A stretch of 64,000 bases of DNA from Pseudomonas sp. ERMR1:02 (lineage in GTDB: Bacteria > Pseudomonadota > Gammaproteobacteria > Pseudomonadales > Pseudomonadaceae): assembly GCF_002277815.1 (NCBI RefSeq), contig NZ_NKJI01000005.1:124001-188000 (forward strand), read 5' to 3'. The notes beneath the pieces are model-generated. The model was not told the DNA's origin. It made no database searches and saw only the letters and a list, made by a program, of their open reading frames with translations. The translations under genes were made by a program, and so were the position numbers. Each line of letters starts with the position of its first letter. Position 1 is the first letter of the stretch. Shown here piece by piece: positions 57,636 through 64,000 of this stretch.

Positions 57636-58610
57636 TCAGTTGCGTGGCACTGTCCGCCCCGGTGTGCCGGGGGCCAGTTCGCCGTTTTGCAGCCAGGACA
57701 ATGCAATGGGCCATAGTGTGGCTTGGTATGCGCTGCGAAAAAAGGCGAAATGTCCGACTTCTGCTTCGCCGATGTCTTCGGGAGCAATGCGCAGATGGGT
57801 GTTGGTGCTGCTGGTGAAGTAGCCGAGCAGGCGTTCGATGGCCGGGATGGTGCCGTAGGGATCATCGCTGATGCTGATCGCCAGGATTTTCGCGCAGACA
57901 TTGACGAAGGGCAGGCGACCGGTGGTTGCATGTATGGCGCGACCGCTTGGGCGTTTTTCGTAGCGCGGTGTTGGCGTGCTCCAGTCGCGGACCACGCCAG
58001 CGGGCGTGTCTTCCAGCCAGCCTAGGCGTTTGCCGGGGAAGTAACCGCACATCATTGTCACCAGCGGCATTACCACATGCCACTTGCCGAACATCCGCCA
58101 GCGATGAGCAGGCGTGTAGTCGCGCCAGTAAGCGAACTGCGCACCGACTGTCACCAGGCGTCGGATTAACTGGCCCGAAGCTCCCAGGCCCGCTGCGCAG
58201 CCTCCAAAGCTATGGCCGACTACATCGACCGGCTGGCCAGGAAACTCGCGATGTACGCGCTGCAACATCGCCTCGAAATCCAGGGCGCCCCAATCGGTCC
58301 ATGAGGCTTGAAGTCCTTTGATAGATGCCGGGCGTGATTCACCAATGCCTCGGTAGTCATAGGTGATGACATCGAAATCGTTAGCGAACAGATAATCGGC
58401 AAAGCGTGAATAGTGCCGGCAGCGAACCGAGGTGGCGGCATTGATGATCACGACCGGGCGTGAAGTGTCCCGGGTGGCGTGCCGCCAGATGAAGCCGCCG
58501 AGGATGTAACCGTCGGCGGCGGGTTGCTTGAAGGGGGCGGCAACTACGTCTGTCGCCGGCTGCATCTCGATTTGTGTGGGGGGCAGTGATGGCATGTCCT
58601 GCAAATTCAT
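57636..58610 (-). CDS. Alpha/beta hydrolase
   Basis: A 324-residue alpha/beta hydrolase. The nucleophile elbow is VDVVGHSFGGCAAG near residue 130 and the oxyanion region is PVVIINAATSVRCRHY. The catalytic Asp may be in AISISDDPYGTIPA and the His in EVGHFAFFRS near the C-terminus. There is no signal peptide. It may act on esters or amides; the natural substrate is unknown. It lies 36 bases upstream of the tandem paralogue pair on the same strand, so the three might be one transcript. Confidence 0.85.
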   Translation of the reverse strand: MNLQDMPSLPPTQIEMQPATDVVAAPFKQPAADGYILGGFIWRHATRDTSRPVVIINAATSVRCRHYSRFADYLFANDFDVITYDYRGIGESRPASIKGLQASWTDWGALDFEAMLQRVHREFPGQPVDVVGHSFGGCAAGLGASGQLIRRLVTVGAQFAYWRDYTPAHRWRMFGKWHVVMPLVTMMCGYFPGKRLGWLEDTPAGVVRDWSTPTPRYEKRPSGRAIHATTGRLPFVNVCAKILAISISDDPYGTIPAIERLLGYFTSSTNTHLRIAPEDIGEAEVGHFAFFRSAYQATLWPIALSWLQNGELAPGTPGRTVPRN

Positions 58611-58681
58611 CGGCGTTGGACCTTTCCGGGTAGTTGACCACGATAGTCTTCACGCCATGTATGAACAATCCATCGTCACTA

Positions 58682-59734
58682 TCACGGTTCCTGATGAAGC
58701 CGTTCTTCAAGTAACGCCTGCTCCCGGTCCAGTTCTGCTCGCAGTTCTTCCTCACTGGGAAGTACCAGTTGGTACTTGCTGGCGAACAGTTGCTCGTTGC
58801 CCTTCAATACCGAATAGCGCACAACGGATTCATCCTTTTGTGCGCAGAGAATGATGCCGACGGTGGGCCCATCTTCAGCTCCGCGCTTCAGGTCGTCGTA
58901 CATTCGCACATACATGTCCATCTGGCCTACATCCTGATGGGTCAATTCACCACGCTTGATATCGAAGATAACGAAGCACTTGAGTAGATAGTTGTAGAAC
59001 ACCAGATCGATGTAGAAGTCCTTGCTGTCGGTACTGATACGCTGCTGGCGGGCAATGAAGGCAAAGCCTTTGCCCAGTTCTAGCAGAAAGCCTTGCAGTT
59101 GTTCGATCAGTGCCTGTTCGATTTCACTTTCCTGAAGTTTGCCCGCATTGGGCAGCCCGAGGAATTCCAGCACCACCGGGTCACGGATAAAATCCCGGGG
59201 GCGAGCCTTCATTTGCTGGATGTTGGTGGTGGCTTCCTGCATGACGGGTATACGGTCTCTACTCGCCAGGAGGCGTTCGTAGTAAAGAGTATTGATTTGG
59301 CGCTCCAGCGCTCGGCTCGACCAGTTTTGAGTGGCTGATTCGTTCATGTACCAAAGGCGAGCACTTTCGCTGTCGACTCTCAGCAGCCTGCGATAGTGGG
59401 TCCAACTCAATTCGGGGCGCACTGCGTTCCAAATTGGAAAGGTCTGATAGAAATCTCGCATGTATCGCAAATTGCGCTCATCAAAACCTTTTCCAAAATC
59501 GGCAGTAAGGGCTTTGGCCAATTTGGCCAGCAATTGCTTGCCATAACCCGCCCGCCGAGCGCCTTCCTGCTCGAACTCAACAATATGCCGGCCGATCTGC
59601 CAGTAGGTTTGCACTTGAACGGTGTCGACGGCTCGCAGCACCTTCTGGCGTGCCTGGCGGATCAATTCACCAAGATCGCCAAGCAATGAAGCAATTTGTG
59701 GATCGTGTGTGTCATCGGGTTTGAGGGCGCTCAT
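58682..59734 (-). CDS. YhcG/DUF1016 family, PDDEXK nuclease-like protein
   Basis: A 350-residue protein. The N-terminal 170 residues form the DUF1016 helical domain (TYWQIGRHIVEFEQEGARRAGYG, then FDERNLRYMRDFYQTFP). The C-terminal half is nuclease-like: DFYIDLVFYN and VIFDIKRGELTHQDVGQMDMYV give the Asp, Asp-X-Lys and Gln positions of a PDDEXK site. Such proteins often occur with restriction-modification and mobile regions; no methyltransferase lies nearby. It appears full-length. The target is unknown. Confidence 0.88.
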   Translation of the reverse strand: MSALKPDDTHDPQIASLLGDLGELIRQARQKVLRAVDTVQVQTYWQIGRHIVEFEQEGARRAGYGKQLLAKLAKALTADFGKGFDERNLRYMRDFYQTFPIWNAVRPELSWTHYRRLLRVDSESARLWYMNESATQNWSSRALERQINTLYYERLLASRDRIPVMQEATTNIQQMKARPRDFIRDPVVLEFLGLPNAGKLQESEIEQALIEQLQGFLLELGKGFAFIARQQRISTDSKDFYIDLVFYNYLLKCFVIFDIKRGELTHQDVGQMDMYVRMYDDLKRGAEDGPTVGIILCAQKDESVVRYSVLKGNEQLFASKYQLVLPSEEELRAELDREQALLEERLHQEP

Positions 59735-59993
59735 TAAGTCTTCCGCAGCTGGTTGAACAGGCAGAAGAGAATGGCAAAACAGTCCTGGCCGACGATGCAG
59801 GGCGCCGCCGAGAAGCCGGAAGGAAATGCCTGACTCGTTGGCAGGACCGGCCCGATGTCGTGTGAGGCGTCAGGAGCAAATCACGTAGTACGTTTCGTAG
59901 TGAGCCCAATCACGAATCGATCTGGAACATGACCACTCCCTCAGAAATCACAATTAAGTAACGATGGGCTCTGTAAGCCCGGGAGTCGTCTTC

Positions 59994-60443
59994 ATGAAGA
60001 GTTTCCATTCACTGATGTTGCCCCTCGCCACGGTTGGCGTTCTGATGCTTCCCGCCATGTTGCAAGCAGCCAGTCTTGGACCGATCGACAGCTCGGGTGT
60101 GCAGGTTCAGAGGCAGGAACAGAACGGTATTGCTTATTTGTCGGGCGGTATCGGCGAGGATGAGTCGAGAGCTATCCAGCAAACCACGGGCTACAACTTG
60201 CACATGACCTTCTCTATCGGGACGGAGAACAAATACATTCCCGATGTGGATGTGGTCATTCAGAAAGCCCCGAGGCAAACGGTGTTGACGCTCAGTCAGG
60301 CTGGCCCGCTGGTCTACGTTCAGTTGCCGGCCGGTAAATACACTATTGTCGCGACACGTAATGGTGAGGAGCGACGTGACACTGCGGATATAGGAAGTGG
60401 CGCAGCTCGTAACCTAGTTTTCCACTGGAATGGTGATAGCTAG
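59994..60443 (+). CDS. Small secreted protein of unknown function
   Basis: ATG 59994 gives a 149-residue protein with a signal peptide (MKSFHSLMLPLATVGVLMLP, cleaved near LQAA). The mature part is strand-rich (LHMTFSIGTENKYIPDVDVV, VYVQLPAGKYTIVATRNGEE), resembling a carboxypeptidase-regulatory or transthyretin-like fold. It is a likely periplasmic protein. A frame beginning at 59964 adds ten residues without a ribosome site. It stands alone, upstream of tRNA-Phe on the other strand. Confidence 0.65.
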   Translation: MKSFHSLMLPLATVGVLMLPAMLQAASLGPIDSSGVQVQRQEQNGIAYLSGGIGEDESRAIQQTTGYNLHMTFSIGTENKYIPDVDVVIQKAPRQTVLTLSQAGPLVYVQLPAGKYTIVATRNGEERRDTADIGSGAARNLVFHWNGDS

Positions 60444-60517
60444 ACCAGCGAGGAAGGAAGGGCGGCTATGTCGCGAGTGAGTCGGGGAATAGCTCTTGGC
60501 TAAATCGCAGGCATAAA

Positions 60518-60547
60518 AAAACCCTGAATCTTGCGATTCAGGGTTTT
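60518..60547. terminator. Bidirectional intrinsic terminator beside tRNA-Phe
   Basis: CCCTGAATC pairs with GATTCAGGG around TTGC, with A and T runs outside. It lies just beyond the tRNA 3' end and also 75 bases after the plus-strand small gene. Confidence 0.9.
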
Positions 60548-60554
60548 CGGTATT

Positions 60555-60630
60555 TGGTGCCCAGAGACGGAATCGAACCGCCGACACGGGGATTTTCAAT
60601 CCCCTGCTCTACCGACTGAGCTATCTGGGC
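60555..60630 (-). tRNA. tRNA-Phe (anticodon GAA)
   Basis: The minus strand reads GCCCAGATAGCTCAGTCGG, an anticodon arm with GAA (GGGATTGAAAATCCC), the T arm GGTTCGATTCC and an encoded CCA, 76 nt. The acceptor stem pairs GCCCAGA with TCTGGGC. It is downstream of yggX on the same strand. Confidence 0.96.
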
Positions 60631-60733
60631 AACGGGGCGCATTAAACTGGTTTTTCAGGGGGTCGTCAAGCAAGTTTTCAAAAAATATTTAATTATTACC
60701 GTCGCTTACGATCCAACCCCCAATTTCACGGGA

Positions 60734-61006
60734 TTACTCGGCGGGCGGCACGTAGCCTTCGGCCTTGGCGTAATCCTCGCCGGAGAAGAACTTATCCATC
60801 TCGCCCTGAAGATATTTGCGATCTTCGGCGTTCATCATGTTCAGGCGTTTTTCGTTGATCAGCAAAGTCTGGTGCTTTTGCCAGTCGGCCCAGGCCTTGG
60901 CCGAGACGTGGTCAAAAATGTCCTGGCCTTTGGCTCCCGGGAAGGGAGCACGCTCCAAGGCAGGCAATTCTTCTTTGTACTTGCGGCACATGATGGTGCG
61001 GGTCAT
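60734..61006 (-). CDS. yggX: Probable Fe(2+)-trafficking protein YggX
   Basis: A 90-residue protein that protects iron-sulfur clusters from oxidation. It starts [20 protein letters not shown] with the conserved Cys, and contains [26 protein letters not shown], the family core. It overlaps mutY by 4 bases (ATGA), the usual pairing because MutY carries an iron-sulfur cluster. Confidence 0.96.
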   Translation of the reverse strand: MTRTIMCRKYKEELPALERAPFPGAKGQDIFDHVSAKAWADWQKHQTLLINEKRLNMMNAEDRKYLQGEMDKFFSGEDYAKAEGYVPPAE

Positions 61007-62070
61007 GACGACTCTCCTGCGTTCAATACGACGGCCGCGCGTTCGAGCAAGGTTTTGACCGGGGCGGCGAGGCCCAGGCGCGGCGGGGTGGCGAGGTTAT
61101 ACCAGAGCCAGTCGGCCTCGGCCACGTGATGGCCAGCCTCCTGGACCTGAACCAGCCAGGGTTCGATAGACAACTGAAAATGGCTGAAGGTGTGCACCAG
61201 GCTCGGCAGCGCCTGCTGGGTGCCGAGTTCCAGCGAGTGCTGCGATGCCAGATGCTGCAGGTCATCGAGGTCGTCGAGTTCCGGCAGGCTCCAGAGACCG
61301 CCCCACAGGCCCGTGGAAGGGCGACGGTAAAGCAGAATCGCGCCTTCACCATTGGCGAGCATCGGCATCAGCGTGCGTTTCTGCGGGATGGCTTTACGCG
61401 GCTTGGGGATCGGGTAACGGGTTTCCAGGCCAAGCATGTGCGCTTCGCAGCCCCTTTCCAGCGGGCAGAGCAGGCAGCTCGGTTTGCTGCGGGTACATAG
61501 TGTCGCGCCCAGGTCCATCATCGCCTGGGTGTAGGCGTTGACCCGATCATGCGGCGTAAAGCGCTCAGCGTTCGCCCAGAGCTGTTTGGCGACCTTCGGC
61601 TCGCCGGGGTAGCCCTCTTGTGCGGTATAGCGCGCCAGCACCCGTTTAACGTTGCCGTCGAGGATCGGTGCACGCAGGCCCATGCTGATACTGGCAATGG
61701 CGCCGGCGGTGGACAGTCCTATGCCCGGCAAGTCGGTAAGTTTTTCCACGTCCCGGGGAAATTCGCCACCATATTGCTCGACGACGATCTTCGCGGTTTT
61801 CTGCAGATTACGCGCACGGGTGTAGTAACCCAGACCGGTCCACAGGTGCAGCACTTCGTCCTCCGGTGCAGCGGCCAGGGCTTCGACCGTCGGCAGCGAA
61901 GCCATGAAACGGTCGAAGTAATTCAGCACCGTGCTGACCTGGGTTTGCTGCAGCATGATTTCCGAGACCCAGACCCGATAGGGGTTGATGTCCTGTTGCC
62001 ACGGCAAATCGTGACGGCCGTGGCGGTCGAACCAATCCAGCACCGCCGTTGAAAACTGCTCGGCTCTCAT
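61003..62070 (-). CDS. mutY: A/G-specific adenine DNA glycosylase
   Basis: ATG 62070 gives 355 residues. MutY removes adenine opposite 8-oxoguanine. The helix-hairpin-helix [18 protein letters not shown] is followed by the catalytic Asp in [14 protein letters not shown]. The [4Fe-4S] Cys set is in [17 protein letters not shown] (C-X6-C-X2-C-X5-C), and a Nudix-like C-terminal domain recognises 8-oxoG. It overlaps asmA by 4 bases and yggX by 4, forming one operon. Confidence 0.97.
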   Translation of the reverse strand: MRAEQFSTAVLDWFDRHGRHDLPWQQDINPYRVWVSEIMLQQTQVSTVLNYFDRFMASLPTVEALAAAPEDEVLHLWTGLGYYTRARNLQKTAKIVVEQYGGEFPRDVEKLTDLPGIGLSTAGAIASISMGLRAPILDGNVKRVLARYTAQEGYPGEPKVAKQLWANAERFTPHDRVNAYTQAMMDLGATLCTRSKPSCLLCPLERGCEAHMLGLETRYPIPKPRKAIPQKRTLMPMLANGEGAILLYRRPSTGLWGGLWSLPELDDLDDLQHLASQHSLELGTQQALPSLVHTFSHFQLSIEPWLVQVQEAGHHVAEADWLWYNLATPPRLGLAAPVKTLLERAAVVLNAGESS

Positions 62071-64000
62071 CGTTTGAACAGCCCCTTGAGTGCGTCTTTG
62101 AGTTCCGGGCTGACCTTGTCGCCAAGCTTTTCGTCGATTTTTTCGCTGATTCGCTCGCCAGCCAGTTTGCTTGCGACCTGACCCATGCGCTCTTTGTCCA
62201 GCCGGCAGGCCTTGGCGCCCAGTTCCAGAGGGCCACGGCAACGAAGCGGCCACTCGATGCCGACGAATTTCTCACTCACCTGGCAGGCCGGGTCCGGCAT
62301 GTCGCTCTTGTCGCCTTCGACGATGATGCCTACGCGGTAGTCCATACCCAGTACACGCAGGTCGACATCACCGTCGCCATTGACGGTCATGCCCGGGATG
62401 CGCACTTTAAGGTCCGGGTTGCTGGCTACGCCGTTACGGAAATTCAGGTTGCCCTTGAGTTCCTGGAACGGTGTGTCCTTGCCCCGCGGTTCGCCGCTGA
62501 GGGTTTTGCGGTTGAGCGTGGCGATACCTTTGCACAATTGTTGTTCAAGATTGGCATTGAGCAGCACGCCATTGTTGATGACGAAACTGGCATTGCCATT
62601 GAGGGTTTCGATCAGCGCTTTCTGGCTGTTGCCACTGCCGGTGAGAGTGCTGTTGAGTGTTACCAGGCCTTTGACCGGTGGATTTTTGCCTTGGCCTTCG
62701 AGGATTTTTTCCACCGGCACCCGATTGATCTGCGTTTGCATATTCAGCACTGGCGTTTGCTGGCGCACGTCAAGGGTGCCTTTGGCTTCGAAGCTGCCTT
62801 CGTACAAGTCGCCGCGCAGGTTCGCCAGCGTGAGCAGCCCGCCTTGGCCAGTGGCCTTGAGTACAGCGTTGTGGATCGGCAGTTTTTCCAGGGTCAACTG
62901 GCCGAAGGTCAGGTCGGCATCCACATCAAGTTTGCTCAGGCGCTCCACCGGCAACAAGCGTTCATTGCTCCACGCCTCTTTGGTCGGCGCTGGCGGCAGC
63001 GGTGTGCTGCCAGCGCCCGCCATGGCATCGGCTTCGGTGCTGGCGACTTCAGCCTGACGCACCTGTTTCGCACTGGTGGCCTCGGCCGACTTCGGCGGCA
63101 GGTAACGGTCGATGTCAAAGGTGTCAGCCTTGAGTGTTGCGCGCAGTGATTGCTTGGCGAAGTCTTCGACGGCGATGCGACCGCTGAAGGTGCTGTCGTC
63201 GACTTTCAGGTTGATGTCATCGAGCGTGAGGCTGGTGGGTGTACCTGCCAGGCGGCTGACCAGTTCGACTTTGCTCAGGCTGCCTTCGGCCATCGCCGGG
63301 AGTTTCTGGCCGATGCTGTCGACGAATTTCGCCAGATCGAACTGGGCAATCGACAAGCCACCGCTGATCTGTGGGGTCTTGTCGAGGTCGTTGACCTTCA
63401 GTTCACCCAGTGCGCGCAGTTGGTTGGCGGAGATTTTGATGCCGGTCCATTCAGCGACGTTGGCGGCCTTGTCCAGCAGCAACTGGCCCTGAGCGGCGAA
63501 GGTCATGGTCTTGCCTTGCAGGGGATCGCCGGCGACTTCACCGGATAGTTTCATGTCTTCGAGCTTGTAGCGCTTCAACGCGCGTTCAAAACGCAGTTCG
63601 CCGTTGAGTTCGGTGCGGACCCGCAGAACCGGCTGGTTGGTGCCCAGGAAGGCGGTGAGCTTGACCGGGATGTTGGTGGAGTCATGCACCGGCCCCGTGC
63701 TCAGTTGAATGCTTTCCGCGCTGAATTGCTTGCCCGTTTTCTCGTCGTTGTATTCGACGCGGGCGTTGTTGACAGTCAGGCTGTCGATGTCCAGGCGAAT
63801 GGGCTGAGCCGGTTTTTCTGCTGGAGCGGGGGTTTGCGGAGCAGGCTCACCGGCGGTGGCGGGAGGTGTGCTGGCGGTGTTCGCAGGGGCCGGCACCTTG
63901 CCAATGTCTTCCCAGTTGCCATGGCCATCCTTGTCGCGGTTCAAGCGCAGGTTCAGGCCTTCGACGCGCACATCGCTCATCTGCACTTCACGACGCAGCA
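62067..64000 (-). CDS. AsmA-family protein, 5' end beyond the window
   Basis: Only the C-terminal part is seen (at least 644 residues, up to the right edge). The frame is still open at 64000; ATG 63986 is internal. It contains the AsmA segments PVEKILEGQGKNPPVKGLVTLNS-like and LLNANLEQQLCKGIATLNRK, and the C-terminal DLRVLGMDYRVGIIVEG. AsmA proteins are envelope proteins that bridge the inner and outer membranes and affect lipid transport and outer-membrane assembly. It is the first gene of the asmA-mutY-yggX operon. Confidence 0.92.
   Translation of the reverse strand, partial: LRREVQMSDVRVEGLNLRLNRDKDGHGNWEDIGKVPAPANTASTPPATAGEPAPQTPAPAEKPAQPIRLDIDSLTVNNARVEYNDEKTGKQFSAESIQLSTGPVHDSTNIPVKLTAFLGTNQPVLRVRTELNGELRFERALKRYKLEDMKLSGEVAGDPLQGKTMTFAAQGQLLLDKAANVAEWTGIKISANQLRALGELKVNDLDKTPQISGGLSIAQFDLAKFVDSIGQKLPAMAEGSLSKVELVSRLAGTPTSLTLDDINLKVDDSTFSGRIAVEDFAKQSLRATLKADTFDIDRYLPPKSAEATSAKQVRQAEVASTEADAMAGAGSTPLPPAPTKEAWSNERLLPVERLSKLDVDADLTFGQLTLEKLPIHNAVLKATGQGGLLTLANLRGDLYEGSFEAKGTLDVRQQTPVLNMQTQINRVPVEKILEGQGKNPPVKGLVTLNSTLTGSGNSQKALIETLNGNASFVINNGVLLNANLEQQLCKGIATLNRKTLSGEPRGKDTPFQELKGNLNFRNGVASNPDLKVRIPGMTVNGDGDVDLRVLGMDYRVGIIVEGDKSDMPDPACQVSEKFVGIEWPLRCRGPLELGAKACRLDKERMGQVASKLAGERISEKIDEKLGDKVSPELKDALKGLFKR

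Overview
The window is a chromosomal segment of a Pseudomonas, most likely of the P. fluorescens complex. Evidence is the hslO-pckA pair at the left end, the rmlB/A/C-dctB-dctD block, the aguBA agmatine pathway, an OprD-type porin, the asmA-mutY-yggX operon at the right end, and many Pseudomonas REP repeats (31-nt palindromic units). All families were assigned by reading the proteins; no database search was run.

Layout. 1-4.6 kb: hslO (5' cut), pckA, a DMT exporter, a DUF1493 gene interrupted by an amber codon, and two small related unknown genes. 4.9-6.25 kb: a complete IS256-family element with 8-bp target duplication. 6.4-8.4 kb: recQ. 8.4-15.6 kb: a tightly overlapping, AT-richer operon for an unusual surface sugar. 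It has a dTDP-sugar aminotransferase, GT-C-like membrane protein, WbqC protein, GtrB-type glycosyltransferase, methyltransferase, NeuD-like acyltransferase, beta-propeller protein and GtrA flippase. It resembles a gtrABC glycan-modification module fused to an amino-sugar pathway, and its likely precursor is made by RmlA and RmlB encoded near 29-31 kb. 15.9-31 kb: housekeeping genes (thioesterase, glycine-zipper protein, fdhF/ydeP, fdhD, lysR, kbp, GMP/IMP nucleotidase, nudE, cysQ, dctD, dctB, rmlC, rmlA, rmlB). In this stretch I count 11 single-base indels, mostly in short homopolymers, that break eight genes, and rmlD survives only as an N-terminal stub.

31-41.4 kb: a 970-residue kinase/aminotransferase fusion, aguB-aguA, a small unknown protein, a DsbA-like protein, an OprD-type porin, and a tautomerase/FrnE-like/SDR operon. 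41.7-48.9 kb: the most interesting block, a five-gene biosynthetic operon. It encodes a haem-oxygenase-like diiron oxidase, a small cupin-like protein, a class III aminotransferase, an NRPS-like protein (condensation remnant, A, T and thioester-reductase domains) and an EamA exporter. By hand-read specificity code the A domain looks lysine-like. The operon lies on the 3' side of a tRNA-Thr gene and next to a gene remnant, consistent with horizontal acquisition. I cannot name its product, and I do not recognise it as a described pathway.

50.4-64 kb: a polar amino-acid ABC transporter operon with a methyltransferase, a GabP-type permease with a candidate sigma-54 promoter, two tandem paralogous unknown genes, an alpha/beta hydrolase, a YhcG/DUF1016 nuclease-like protein, a small secreted protein, tRNA-Phe, yggX, mutY and the 3' part of an asmA-family gene that runs off the window. 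I found no CRISPR array, rRNA, prophage or integrase.
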